Shown here: positions 30,909 through 39,608 of the stretch, in pieces | Numbering within the stretch: the stretch's first letter is position 1 | Layout of the letters: each line of letters begins with the position of its first letter | From: Actinomadura hibisca NBRC 15177 | GTDB taxonomy: Bacteria > Actinomycetota > Actinomycetes > Streptosporangiales > Streptosporangiaceae | Direction of reading: 5' to 3' | Assembly (NCBI RefSeq): GCF_001552635.1 | Contig: NZ_BCRO01000039.1 | Location: forward strand, 62,001 to 126,000 | DNA length: 64,000 nt | The notes under the pieces: generated by a model | Told to the model about the DNA's origin: nothing | Seen by the model: only the letters and a program-made list of their open reading frames with translations | Database searches by the model: none | Made by a program: the position numbers and the translations under genes

Positions 30909-31859
30909 ATGGCTGAGATTCTCGTCCTCGTCGATCACGTCGACGGTGAGATCAAGAAGGTCGCCCTCGAACTGCTGACGCTGGCCAACCGGCTCGGCGA
31001 GGCCGCCGCCGTCTGGGTGGGTCCCGGTTACGAGGGCGCCAAGGACAAGCTGGCCGAGTACGGCGCGCAGAAGGTCTACGTGGCCGCCGACGAGGAGCTC
31101 ACCTCCTACGTCGTCGCCCCGCGGGCCGCGCTGCTGGCCCAGCTGGTCGGCGAGAAGTCGCCGGGCGCGGTGCTGGTGTCGGCCACCGGCGAGGGCAAGG
31201 AGATCGCGGGCCGCCTGGCGGTCAAGATCGGCTCCGGTGTGCTGACCGACGTGGTGGACGTGGCCGACGGCTTCGTCGCCGAGCACTCGATCTTCGGTGG
31301 CGGCATCATCGCGCACGCCAAGGTCAAGACCGGCACCCCGGTCATCGCGGTCCGCCCGAACTCCATCGCCCCCGAGGCCGCTCCGGCGACCCCGGCCGAG
31401 GAGCAGGTCACGGTGACCCTGTCGGACACCGACAAGGCCGCCAAGATCACCGAGAAGGTCATCGAGGAGAAGGGCGAGCGCCCCGACCTCACCGAGGCCG
31501 CGATCGTGGTCTCCGGCGGCCGCGGCGTGGGCGGCGCGGAGAACTTCAAGCTGATCGAGGGCCTGGCCGACTCGCTCGGCGCGGCCGTCGGCGCCTCGCG
31601 CGCCGCGACCGACGCCGGGTGGTACCCGCACCAGTTCCAGGTCGGCCAGACCGGCAAGACGGTGTCGCCGCAGCTCTACATCGCGGTCGGCATCTCCGGC
31701 GCCATCCAGCACCGGGCCGGCATGCAGACCTCGAAGACGATCGTCGCGATCAACAAGGACGCCGAGGCGCCCATCTTCGAGCTGGTCGACTACGGCGTGG
31801 TCGGCGACCTGTTCCAGGTCGCGCCGCAGCTCACCGAGGAGATCACCAAGCGCAAGTAG
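30909..31859 (+). CDS. etfA: Electron transfer flavoprotein subunit alpha
   Basis: FAD-binding partner of EtfB, 316 residues (normal length). The FAD domain signature is visible as GAAVGASRAATDAGWYPHQ, VGQTGKTVSPQLYIAVGISGAIQH and TIVAINKDAEAPIFELVDYGVVGDL. Same operon as etfB; a strong hairpin follows. The pair sits near iscS, mnmA and ligA as in other actinobacteria. Confidence 0.97.
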   Translation: MAEILVLVDHVDGEIKKVALELLTLANRLGEAAAVWVGPGYEGAKDKLAEYGAQKVYVAADEELTSYVVAPRAALLAQLVGEKSPGAVLVSATGEGKEIAGRLAVKIGSGVLTDVVDVADGFVAEHSIFGGGIIAHAKVKTGTPVIAVRPNSIAPEAAPATPAEEQVTVTLSDTDKAAKITEKVIEEKGERPDLTEAAIVVSGGRGVGGAENFKLIEGLADSLGAAVGASRAATDAGWYPHQFQVGQTGKTVSPQLYIAVGISGAIQHRAGMQTSKTIVAINKDAEAPIFELVDYGVVGDLFQVAPQLTEEITKRK

Positions 31860-31875
31860 GCGCCTGGTTCCTCAC

Positions 31876-31923
31876 CGGAACGCCCCGCTCCCGGCCTGCG
31901 GCTGGCCGGAGCGGGGCGTTCCG
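31876..31923 (+). terminator. Terminator hairpin after etfA
   Basis: Perfect 15-bp arms (31877-31891 and 31908-31922, extendable by one pair) enclose a 16-base loop that can pair further. Begins 17 bp after the etfA stop. Confidence 0.75.
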
Positions 31924-31982
31924 CGTTCCGGTGGCCCCTACAATTCACCGCGAACCGTCTCCAGGCGAGAGGATTCGCCCCC

Positions 31983-33479
31983 TTGTCGCAGCCGCCCCCG
32001 CCCGACCTGCCCGTCCCGCCCCCGTGGGGGCATGCGCCCGCGCCGCCGCCGGTCCAGCCGTTCGGGCAGCCGCCCGCGCCGCCGTTCGGGCAGCACGAGG
32101 GCCAGCCGCACGGGCAGCAACACGGGCAGCAACACGGGCAGCCGGGCGCGCCCGGCGGGCCGCCCGCGCTCCGGGAGGCGCGGCTGTTCGACGGCATGAC
32201 GCCCGGCGGCGAGCCGATCGTCCGGCGCCCGCCGGTGCCCGACGCCGAGCGCACCCCGCTGGGCAACTACCTGGGCCAGGCCCCCATCGTGCTGTCGGCG
32301 CGCGGGTTCGACGAGGACCGGCTGGACCCGGCGCGCCCCGCCGACGTGCCGATGAGCTTCCACACCGACGGCACCTGGATCTGGCCCGGCGGGACCGGCT
32401 ACTACCTGCGCGTGCACGGCCTCTCGCCCGACCCGGAGCTGCTCGCCCACATCCGCGCCCGCGGCTACCGGGTGCCCGAGGTCTCCGAGGAGGCCAAGGA
32501 GGCGGCGGTGAAGGTCATCACCGGCCAGACCCCGGCCACCCCCGACCCGCAGCCACAACCCCAACCGCAGCCCGCAGGGCCGCCTCCGCTGCCGCAGGGC
32601 TTCGCCGCGCCGCCGCCCGCGCCGGGCACGGCCCCGCCTCCGGCCCCCTACGGCCCGCCCGGCGGCGCACCGCCGCTGGGCCCGCCCATGGGCGCGCCGC
32701 AACCGGCCTTCCAGCCCCCGATGGCCACCCCGCCCGCCCAGCCGAACCAGGGCCGCCGCGCCGTCGCGGGCATCCTGAGCGTGGTCCTGGTGATCGCGCT
32801 GTTCCTGGGCTTCCGCGTCCTGAAGACCGCCCTCAAGAAGGGCCTCAAGGACGACCGCTCGTCGGGCACCAGCAGCGCCCCGCCCTTCTCCCCTGGCCCC
32901 GGCAGTCCCAGCGCCCCCGGCAGTCCCAGCGCGGCGGCACCCGTCATCAACGCCCTCCCGGACCCCTGCCAGGCGGCCGCGCCCGCGCTGCCCGCCAAGG
33001 TGAAGGGCATCAAGGCCGAACCCAACACCTACAGCGCCTCGACGCGCGTCTGCGAATGGGAACGGCTGACCCTCTCCAACGGCCGCACCCTGGACATCCA
33101 GGTCGAGCGCAGGTCGGACGTCGCGGACGCGCAGCGGACCATGGCCTTCTTCTGGAAGACGGTGGGGGAGGACATCGCGAACGACGAGGGGTTCGACCTG
33201 AGCCGGGAGCGCCTGACCGGCCTCGGTGACGAGGGCTACGCCACCAAGTACGCCGCCCCGATCGTCAAGGGACCGACCGAGGCGAGCGCCAAGAGCTACT
33301 GGCTGGGCGGCGCGAAGCTGAAGGTCCGCCGGGCCAACATCATCATCGACGTGCGCTGGGGCGGGGCCGACGGCTACCGCCCCCAGGGCAGGCTGCTGAA
33401 GGGCCGCTACTTCGCCTACCCCGTCGCGAAGGCCGAAGCCGTCAAGGTCGTCCAGACCGTTCTGGCGCGGCTCGGCTGA
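31983..33479 (+). CDS. Pro-rich single-pass membrane protein of unknown function
   Basis: I do not recognise a named family. TTG at 31983 is the start: GAGAGGA lies 9 bases before it and no ATG or GTG fits. Order: Pro/Gln/Gly-rich N-terminus (1-60, with a 12-bp coding repeat), a compact domain (~70-180) with FHTDGTWIWPGGTGYYL, a second Pro-rich stretch (185-258), one membrane helix (261-278), a Ser/Pro linker, and an outer domain of ~170 residues with paired Cys (DPCQAAA, RVCEWERL) resembling DUF3558-type lipoprotein domains. A TACAAT -10-like box is ~40 bp upstream. Convergent with a kinase gene 4 bp away. Confidence 0.8.
   Translation: MSQPPPPDLPVPPPWGHAPAPPPVQPFGQPPAPPFGQHEGQPHGQQHGQQHGQPGAPGGPPALREARLFDGMTPGGEPIVRRPPVPDAERTPLGNYLGQAPIVLSARGFDEDRLDPARPADVPMSFHTDGTWIWPGGTGYYLRVHGLSPDPELLAHIRARGYRVPEVSEEAKEAAVKVITGQTPATPDPQPQPQPQPAGPPPLPQGFAAPPPAPGTAPPPAPYGPPGGAPPLGPPMGAPQPAFQPPMATPPAQPNQGRRAVAGILSVVLVIALFLGFRVLKTALKKGLKDDRSSGTSSAPPFSPGPGSPSAPGSPSAAAPVINALPDPCQAAAPALPAKVKGIKAEPNTYSASTRVCEWERLTLSNGRTLDIQVERRSDVADAQRTMAFFWKTVGEDIANDEGFDLSRERLTGLGDEGYATKYAAPIVKGPTEASAKSYWLGGAKLKVRRANIIIDVRWGGADGYRPQGRLLKGRYFAYPVAKAEAVKVVQTVLARLG
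32109..32144 (+). repeat. 12-bp coding tandem repeat (HGQQ)
   Basis: Three copies of CACGGGCAGCAA (last one diverged) in the Pro/Gln-rich N-terminus. Near-identity of the copies suggests recent slippage. Confidence 0.75.
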
Positions 33480-33483
33480 GGGG

Positions 33484-35247
33484 TCACGACCGCGTCGGCG
33501 ACGGCGTGCTCCCAGCCGCCTTGACCAGCTCGGGCGCGACCAGGCCCGGCAGCGCGGAGTAGGGGATCTCGATCCGGGTCTGGCCGCAGGCCATCTCGAA
33601 GCCGAAACCCGGGGTGTCCACCAGCGCCACCAGGTTCCGGGGCGTCAGCGCGACGTCGAGATAGCCCTCCTTCCCCTGGATCTGGGCGGCCTTGGGCCTG
33701 ATGGGGCGCTGGGTCAGGCAGCTCCTGGTCGGGGACGCCAGCTCGCGGATCTGGGCGGCCAGCGCGTCCAGCCCCTTGCCCGACAGCCCGGCGGGGGTGA
33801 AGAGCTGCGCCGCCTTGAGGGGCTGCCCGGTCGTGAGATCGACGGTGACGGTCCGGACGCGGCTCCAGGACGAGTGCGAAACCGTCCTGGAGTTCAGCCT
33901 GATGTCGTACTGGACCGACAGGTAACGCGAGGTGCGCAGCAGGACGGTCGGCCTGACCGACGAGGACGACGCCTCGGCGTTGAAGTCGACCAGCGCCTTC
34001 CGGTACGCCTGCGCGCGATCGTCCACAGGGCTCCGCAGCGCGGCGTTGATGCGCCGGGCGAGCGCGGGGTCGCCGCCCTTGACGGTGGCGACCTGCCCGT
34101 TGACGGTGAGCGCCGGCGTGCCGGAGGTCTCGTTCACCCCGGCCAGCGCGAACGACAGCGGCGCGGGCCGCCGGGGCCGTGACGGGCCGTCGTCCGCCGC
34201 GACGTAGACGGCCGCGCCCCCAGCGGCGGTCACCGCGACCGCGCCGCCCGCGACGGCCACCGCGCCCTTGGTGCCGAGCACCCCGAGGACGCCCTTGCCG
34301 CTCGCGGCGACGGCCGTCCCGGACGTCCCGGCGGCGGCTCCAGCACCCCCGGCACTCGCCCCGGCCCCGCCCATGCCCAGCGCCGTCAGCGGGAACGCCA
34401 TCGCCAGCGCGGCGGCGGCCCCGGCCAGCGCCCGCACGCCCGCGGCCTCCCAGTCCCGGCCGTAGGCGGCGGTCGCGACGGCCTCCAGTTCGGACACGAA
34501 CGCCGCCGCGCCCGGCGGCCGGTCCCACGGGTTCTTGGCGAGGCCCTGCTCCACCAGCGGCCGCAGCGGCTCGGGCAGCGCTTCGGCCGGGATCGGCGCG
34601 GCCAGGTGGCTGTGCATCAGCGCCGCCCGGTCGTCGGCGGCGTAAGGGCGGCGACCGGTCACGCACTCGAAGAACACGCAGGTCGCGGCGTACACGTCGG
34701 TGGCGGGGGAGGCGGGCTCGGCGCGCCACTGCTCGGGGGCCATGTAGACGGGCGTGCCGGACCGGTCGGCCGCGCCCGCGTCCACCGCGATGCCGAAGTC
34801 GATGAGCTTGCTGAGCCCGTCGCCCCGCACGATCACGTTGGCGGGCTTGTAGTCGCGGTGCACGATGCCGAGGTCGTGCGCGGCGGCGAGGCCCAGCAGC
34901 GAGCCTTTCAGCACCGCGAGCGCCGCCTCGGCGGCCAGCGCGCCGCGTTCGGCCAGCACCGCCTTGAGGGACGCGCCGTCCACCGCCTCCATGACGATGG
35001 CCGCGCCCCCGGCCGTCTCCACCAAGCCGAAGATCCCGGCCACGTAGGGGTTGCGCAGCCGCCGCAGCAGCTCGGCCTCGCCCCGGAAACGCTCGCGGAA
35101 GTCCGCGTCCCGGGCCAGCCGCGCGCCCAGGTACTTGATCGCGGCGTTCTTGCCGGAGGCGTCGTGCCGGGCCAGGACGACCCGGCCCTGCGCGCCCTCG
35201 CCGAGCACCTTCAGCTCGGTGTACCCGGGAACCCGCCACTCGGTCAT
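33484..35247 (-). CDS. Ser/Thr protein kinase with RsiV-like outer domain
   Basis: A 587-residue transmembrane kinase. Kinase domain (8-270): GEGAQGRVV, Lys38, HRDYKPAN with Asp132, DFG at 150, GTPVYMAPE. Membrane segments follow around 280-360 in a Gly/Ala-rich stretch, then an outer domain (~370-587) with paired-strand features, VTVDLTTGQPLKAAQLF and a final FEMACGQTRIEIPYSAL, the pattern of DUF3298/RsiV C-terminal domains. That fold binds lysozyme in RsiV, so envelope sensing is plausible. ATG at 35247 is chosen for its GGAGGG site; an ATG 27 bp upstream is weaker. Confidence 0.9.
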   Translation of the reverse strand: MTEWRVPGYTELKVLGEGAQGRVVLARHDASGKNAAIKYLGARLARDADFRERFRGEAELLRRLRNPYVAGIFGLVETAGGAAIVMEAVDGASLKAVLAERGALAAEAALAVLKGSLLGLAAAHDLGIVHRDYKPANVIVRGDGLSKLIDFGIAVDAGAADRSGTPVYMAPEQWRAEPASPATDVYAATCVFFECVTGRRPYAADDRAALMHSHLAAPIPAEALPEPLRPLVEQGLAKNPWDRPPGAAAFVSELEAVATAAYGRDWEAAGVRALAGAAAALAMAFPLTALGMGGAGASAGGAGAAAGTSGTAVAASGKGVLGVLGTKGAVAVAGGAVAVTAAGGAAVYVAADDGPSRPRRPAPLSFALAGVNETSGTPALTVNGQVATVKGGDPALARRINAALRSPVDDRAQAYRKALVDFNAEASSSSVRPTVLLRTSRYLSVQYDIRLNSRTVSHSSWSRVRTVTVDLTTGQPLKAAQLFTPAGLSGKGLDALAAQIRELASPTRSCLTQRPIRPKAAQIQGKEGYLDVALTPRNLVALVDTPGFGFEMACGQTRIEIPYSALPGLVAPELVKAAGSTPSPTRS

Positions 35248-35333
35248 GCCACGCCCTCCGCCGGAGATCGACATAGGCGTTATATCGAACTCCGCGCGGA
35301 GGACGGTGGGCCGCGACGGCCCGGTGACATGGG

Positions 35334-36593
35334 TCAGGCGGCGACGGTGGGCCGCTCGCCGGCGTGCTCGGGCATCTCGGCACCGGCCACGGCCGCCTCG
35401 CTGGAGTGCGCCGAGACGTCGTCCGCGAACGGGCCGTCGGCAGCGTCACCGGCCATGTCGCCCCGGCCCAGCGGCACGAAGCGCGCCCCCACGGCGATCA
35501 GCAGCGCCAGCACGACGACCACGCCGACGCCCAGGCGCAGCGAGGTGGCGTCCGACAGGAAGCCCACCACGACCGGCCCCAGCAGCAGGCCGCCGTAGCC
35601 CATCGCGCCGACCTGCGCGACGGCCGCCGCGGGCTGCCCCGGCGCGGCGGTGCCCGCCAGCGAGATCGTGGTCGGCACGACGGTGCAGACCACCAGGCCG
35701 GTCAGGAAGAACCCGGCGATGGCCACCGGCGCGGCCGGGGCCAGCACGACCACCAGCATGCCCAGCGCGGTGCCGACACCCGCGCCGGTCAGCAGCCGCC
35801 GGGTGCCGAGGCGCATCCGCAGCCGGTCGCCGAAGACGCGGCCGATCAGCATGGCCAGCTCGAACATCGGGTAGCCCAGCGCCGCCACGGCCTGGGTCGC
35901 GCCCAGCTCGTCGTGCAGCAGCAGGCCGCTCCAGTCGGCGATCGAACCCTCGGCCATGAACGCGATGAACGCCAGCACGCCGATCAGGTACACGGCGGCG
36001 GGCATCTTGGCGCGCCGCCCGTCCGCCGACGCCGCCGGGGCGGCCGGGTCGGGCAGGTAGGTGCGGCCGAGCGCCAGCCCGATCGGCAGCGACACGACCG
36101 CGGCGATCAGCACGGCACCGGTGAAGCCCAAGCCCAGCGCGGCGGTGAGCACGCCGAACAGGCCGCCGCTCATCGCGCCCACGCACCACCCGGCGTGCAT
36201 GCTGCTCATGATCGACCGCCGGTAGGCGTGCTCGACCACGCTGCCCTGCGCGTTCATCGCGATGTCGGTGATGCCGAAGGCCATGCCGAACAGCGCCACC
36301 GCGAGCAGCAGCAGCCCGTAGGTCGGGGCCAGCGCGACGCCGACGTAGGTCAGCGCCGTCAGCGGCAGCGCCACGCGCAGCACCGGACGGCTGCCGTAGC
36401 GGTTCATGACCGCGCGCAGCCCCTGCATGGCGACGACCGCGCCGAGGCCCCAGACGAGGACGACGATGCCGACGTCGCTCTCACTGGTGTGGAACTTCTC
36501 GGCCAGGGCGGGCATGCGCGCCACCCACACACCACAGAGCAGACCTGCCAGGGCGAAGGTCAGGAAGGTTCCCAGCCGGGCGCGGAACAACAT
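35334..36593 (-). CDS. MFS transporter (YbjJ-like)
   Basis: Twelve-helix transporter of 419 residues. Helix 1-2 reads FALAGLLCGVWVARMPAL, and the central signature DIAMNAQGSVVEHAYRR...MSSMHAGWCVGA is that of YbjJ/FucP-like proteins. Substrate unknown; efflux is likely given the TetR gene upstream on the same strand (178-bp gap containing a hairpin at 36684-36703). A GAACAA-CA-TTGTTC inverted repeat covers the ATG and could be a regulatory site. Confidence 0.9.
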   Translation of the reverse strand: MLFRARLGTFLTFALAGLLCGVWVARMPALAEKFHTSESDVGIVVLVWGLGAVVAMQGLRAVMNRYGSRPVLRVALPLTALTYVGVALAPTYGLLLLAVALFGMAFGITDIAMNAQGSVVEHAYRRSIMSSMHAGWCVGAMSGGLFGVLTAALGLGFTGAVLIAAVVSLPIGLALGRTYLPDPAAPAASADGRRAKMPAAVYLIGVLAFIAFMAEGSIADWSGLLLHDELGATQAVAALGYPMFELAMLIGRVFGDRLRMRLGTRRLLTGAGVGTALGMLVVVLAPAAPVAIAGFFLTGLVVCTVVPTTISLAGTAAPGQPAAAVAQVGAMGYGGLLLGPVVVGFLSDATSLRLGVGVVVVLALLIAVGARFVPLGRGDMAGDAADGPFADDVSAHSSEAAVAGAEMPEHAGERPTVAA

Positions 36594-36771
36594 TGTTCAC
36601 CTCTTTCTCGTCTCGGGCGGGGCGCGGCCCCGGATCCACATGCAGGGGGTGACGGCACGCGCGGGGCGCGTGGGGCGTCGGTGACCGCACGGGGGCGTGC
36701 GGTGGCGGGAGAGGGCGTCGTGGAACGCTCCAGGCCCTACGCGGGCGGACGGCGGCCGGTGACGCCGGGGG

Positions 36772-37290
36772 TCAGCTCTCCAGCAGGCCGAGCAGCCGCT
36801 GTTTGAGCGCGTCGAGCTCGGCGGGGCCGTAGAGCTCGGGGGCGTGGCTCACCACTTCCCACAGGCCCTCGGCCGCCAGCCGGACCACCATGGCGGCCAC
36901 CGGGTCGGGGTCCTCGCCGCAGGGCCGCTTGTGCCAGCGCGCCATGGCCTGGTTCAGCGGTTCGGCCAGCTCGGGGTCGGTGGCGGCGGCCGTGATGGCC
37001 GACCAGCGCCGGTAGTTGCGGGCCTCGCCGGTGAGGACCTCGAAGGTCGCCTCGACGTAGGCCCGGCTGTAGGAGCCGGGGGAGCCGTCGTCGAAGGAGG
37101 CCACCAGGCCGTCGAACTCCTCGATGACCCGGGCGACCAGCGCCCGGACGAGGGCCTCCTTGCCGCTGAAGTGGTAGAGCAGCCCGCCCTTGCTGACGCC
37201 GGCGCGGTCGGCGACCGCGGCCAGGGTGAGCGCCTGGGTCCCGTGCTCGGAGAGCAGGGACTCGGCGGCGTCGAGCAGGGCGTTCTTCAT
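36772..37290 (-). CDS. TetR-family transcriptional regulator
   Basis: A 172-residue repressor with the N-terminal helix-turn-helix (LTLAAVADRAGVSKGGLLYHF) and a C-terminal ligand domain of the TetR_C-like type. ATG at 37290 follows AAAGGA; an upstream GTG-type extension would run through the operator. A 28-bp inverted repeat over its promoter indicates autorepression, and the MFS gene downstream is the likely target. Confidence 0.92.
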   Translation of the reverse strand: MKNALLDAAESLLSEHGTQALTLAAVADRAGVSKGGLLYHFSGKEALVRALVARVIEEFDGLVASFDDGSPGSYSRAYVEATFEVLTGEARNYRRWSAITAAATDPELAEPLNQAMARWHKRPCGEDPDPVAAMVVRLAAEGLWEVVSHAPELYGPAELDALKQRLLGLLES

Positions 37291-37297
37291 GATTCCT

Positions 37298-37325
37298 TTA
37301 CTGTACCGACCGGACGGTACAGTAA
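37298..37325. promoter_or_regulatory. TetR operator overlapping tetR promoter
   Basis: Perfect 11-bp arms TTACTGTACCG / CGGTACAGTAA with a 6-base centre. On the minus strand it spans the space between TTGCTT (37324-37329, -35) and TACAGT (37300-37305, -10), 18 bp apart, so binding would block the tetR promoter. It ends 100 bp from the divergent cysteine desulfurase start. Confidence 0.75.
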
Positions 37326-37424
37326 GCAAGATGATCTTGAGGGTATTCCCTGGTCAGCGCCCGCTTACCCGCTGCGGCCCGGTCCCCGGCCGGGCGGCCG
37401 CCGGGCGCGGATAATGTTGTCGGC

Positions 37425-38594
37425 GTGGTGACCTACCTCGACCATGCGGCGACCACCCCGATGCTGCCGGAGGCCATCGCCGCGATGACGGCGGAGCTGG
37501 CCGCCCTCGGCAACCCCTCGTCGCTGCACGCCGCCGGCCGGCGCGCCCGCCGGGTGGTGGAGGAGTCCCGCGAGATCATCGCCGAGACCTTCGGCGCCCG
37601 GCCCAGCGAGGTGGTGTTCACCTCCGGCGGCACCGAGGCCGACAACCTGGCGGTCAAGGGCCTGTACTGGGCCCGCCGCGCCGCCGACCCCGCCCGCGTC
37701 CGCGTGCTGGCCTCGGCCGTCGAGCACCACGCGGTGCTGGACGCGGTGCAGTGGCTCGGCGACCATGAGGGCGCGCTGGTGGAGTGGCTGCCCTGCGACG
37801 AGCTGGGCCGCGTCCGCCCCGAGACGCTGCGGGCCGCGCTCGGCCCCGGCGGCGGCGAGGACGTGGCGCTGGTCACCGTGATGACGGCCAACAACGAGGT
37901 GGGCACCGTCCAGCCGGTCGACGAGCTGGCCGCCCTCGCGCGCGAGCACGGCGTCCCGTTCCACACCGACGCCGTCCAGGCCGCCGCGCACCTGCCGGTC
38001 GACTTCGCCGCCACCGGCGCGCACGCCCTCACCGTCAGCGGCCACAAGCTCGGCGGCCCGCTCGGCGTCGGCGCGCTGCTGCTGGCGCGCGGCACCGACC
38101 CCGTCCCGGTCCTGCACGGCGGCGGCCAGGAGCGCGACGTGCGCTCGGGCACGCTCGACACCCCGGCCATCGCCGGGTTCGCCACCGCCGTCCGGCTGTC
38201 GGGGGAGCGCCGCGCGGAGGAGGCCCGCCGCCTGGCCCGGCTGCGCGACCGGCTGATCACCGAGGTGCGGGCCGCGGTGCCCGACGCCGTCCTCAACGGC
38301 GACCCGGACGACCGGCTGCCCGGCAACGCGCACTTCTCCTTCCCCGGCTGCGAGGGCGACGCCCTGCTGATGTTGCTGGACGCGCGCGGCATCGCCTGCT
38401 CCACCGGCTCGGCGTGCTCGGCCGGGGTGTCCCAGCCCAGCCACGTCCTGCTGGCGATGGGCGCCGACCCCGGCCGCGCGCGCGGCTCGCTGCGCTTCAC
38501 CCTCGGCCACACCTCCACCGAGGCCGACGTCACCGCCCTCGCCGACGCCATCGGCCCGGTGGTCGAGCGCGCCCGCCGGGCGGGGCTCACCTAG
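37425..38594 (+). CDS. iscS: Cysteine desulfurase (NifS/IscS class)
   Basis: PLP enzyme that takes sulfur from cysteine for tRNA thiolation and Fe-S clusters. The 389-residue protein has MTANNEVGTVQP, the PLP lysine in VSGHKLGGPLGVGAL and the persulfide Cys in CSTGSACSAGVSQPSHVL (class I loop). Tandem GTG codons at 37425/37428 start it, with a TAATGT-type -10 box close upstream, so it may be leaderless. MnmA, the usual sulfur user, is encoded 2 kb downstream on the same strand, with two other genes between. Confidence 0.93.
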   Translation: MVTYLDHAATTPMLPEAIAAMTAELAALGNPSSLHAAGRRARRVVEESREIIAETFGARPSEVVFTSGGTEADNLAVKGLYWARRAADPARVRVLASAVEHHAVLDAVQWLGDHEGALVEWLPCDELGRVRPETLRAALGPGGGEDVALVTVMTANNEVGTVQPVDELAALAREHGVPFHTDAVQAAAHLPVDFAATGAHALTVSGHKLGGPLGVGALLLARGTDPVPVLHGGGQERDVRSGTLDTPAIAGFATAVRLSGERRAEEARRLARLRDRLITEVRAAVPDAVLNGDPDDRLPGNAHFSFPGCEGDALLMLLDARGIACSTGSACSAGVSQPSHVLLAMGADPGRARGSLRFTLGHTSTEADVTALADAIGPVVERARRAGLT

Positions 38595-38708
38595 GAACGC
38601 GCCGGGAACGATCTCGGGGCCCGCCGCCCCGACCTCGCGCTTTGTCGGAGTTTGACCCTTTCGCTGGCGGGCACAAGCCTGCCGACTTTGGCAGAGAGGG
38701 CGAAGGAC

Positions 38709-39557
38709 ATGGCTTCCAACGTGGCGGGCGGCAGCGCCAAACGCATGGGCCGGCAGGCGGCGGGACACCCGTGGTTCCACAAGCTCACCCGGGTCGGGCT
38801 CGCGGCGCGCGGTGTGATCTACCTGCTGATCGGCCTGCTGGCGGTGCAGATCGGGCTGGGCGGCGGCGGGGGCGGCAAGGAGGCCGACAAGAGCGGCGCG
38901 CTCCAGAGCGTCGCCGACAAGCCCGGCGGCACGGTCATGTTGTGGGTGCTGGTGCTGGGCTTCGCCGGGCTGGCGCTGTGGCGCTACACCGAGGCGGTCT
39001 ACGGGCAGCCGCTGCCCGACGGCCACAAGGCCACCAAGCGGCTGGCCTCGCTGGCCCGCGGCGTTTTCTACACCGCCGGCTGCGTCGCGATCCTGATGTT
39101 CGTGATGGGCCAGGGCAGCACCTCCAGCGACAGCCAGTCCAAGTCCTTCACCGCCAAGGCGATGGGCGAGCCCGGCGGCCGCTGGCTGGTGCTGGCGATC
39201 GGCCTCGGCTTCGTCGGCTGGGGCGTCGCCAACGTCGTCGGCTCGTTGCGCCGCAAGTTCCTGGAGAAGCTGCGCACCGGCCAGATGAGCGCGCACACCC
39301 TGAAGGTCGTGAAGATCCTCGGCGCGCTGGGCGGGGCCGCGCGCGGCCTGGTGTTCGGCGGCGTCGGCGTCTTCCTGGCGCACGCCGCGATCACCTTCGA
39401 CGCCGGCAAGGCCAAGGGCCTGGACGGCACGCTGCGCGAGTTCGCCGGCACGCCCGCGGGCCCGTGGCTGCTGGTCGCCGTCGCGGTGGGGCTGGTGCTG
39501 TTCGGCGCCTACTGCTTCTGCGAGGCGCGCTGGCGCAAGGTCGAGGCCGTGCGCTGA
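38709..39557 (+). CDS. DUF1206-family membrane protein
   Basis: A 282-residue protein with about six membrane helices arranged as three pairs, each beginning with a motif like RVGLAARGVIYLLIGLLA, SLARGVFYTAGCVA and GGAARGLVFGGVGVFL, the hallmark of DUF1206. Function unknown. ATG at 38709 follows GAGAGGGCGAAGG; an earlier in-frame start at 38652 has no such site. It ends at a hairpin shared with the convergent gene. Confidence 0.88.
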   Translation: MASNVAGGSAKRMGRQAAGHPWFHKLTRVGLAARGVIYLLIGLLAVQIGLGGGGGGKEADKSGALQSVADKPGGTVMLWVLVLGFAGLALWRYTEAVYGQPLPDGHKATKRLASLARGVFYTAGCVAILMFVMGQGSTSSDSQSKSFTAKAMGEPGGRWLVLAIGLGFVGWGVANVVGSLRRKFLEKLRTGQMSAHTLKVVKILGALGGAARGLVFGGVGVFLAHAAITFDAGKAKGLDGTLREFAGTPAGPWLLVAVAVGLVLFGAYCFCEARWRKVEAVR

Positions 39558-39571
39558 CCCTCTCGCTTTTC

Positions 39572-39600
39572 CCGGCCCGTCCCTTCCAGGGGCGGGCCGG
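39572..39600. terminator. Terminator hairpin between convergent genes
   Basis: A 12-bp stem (39572-39583 with 39589-39600, one G-T pair) with 5-base loop, followed on the plus strand by CACGTTTTC. Confidence 0.65.
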
Positions 39601-39608
39601 TCACGTTT

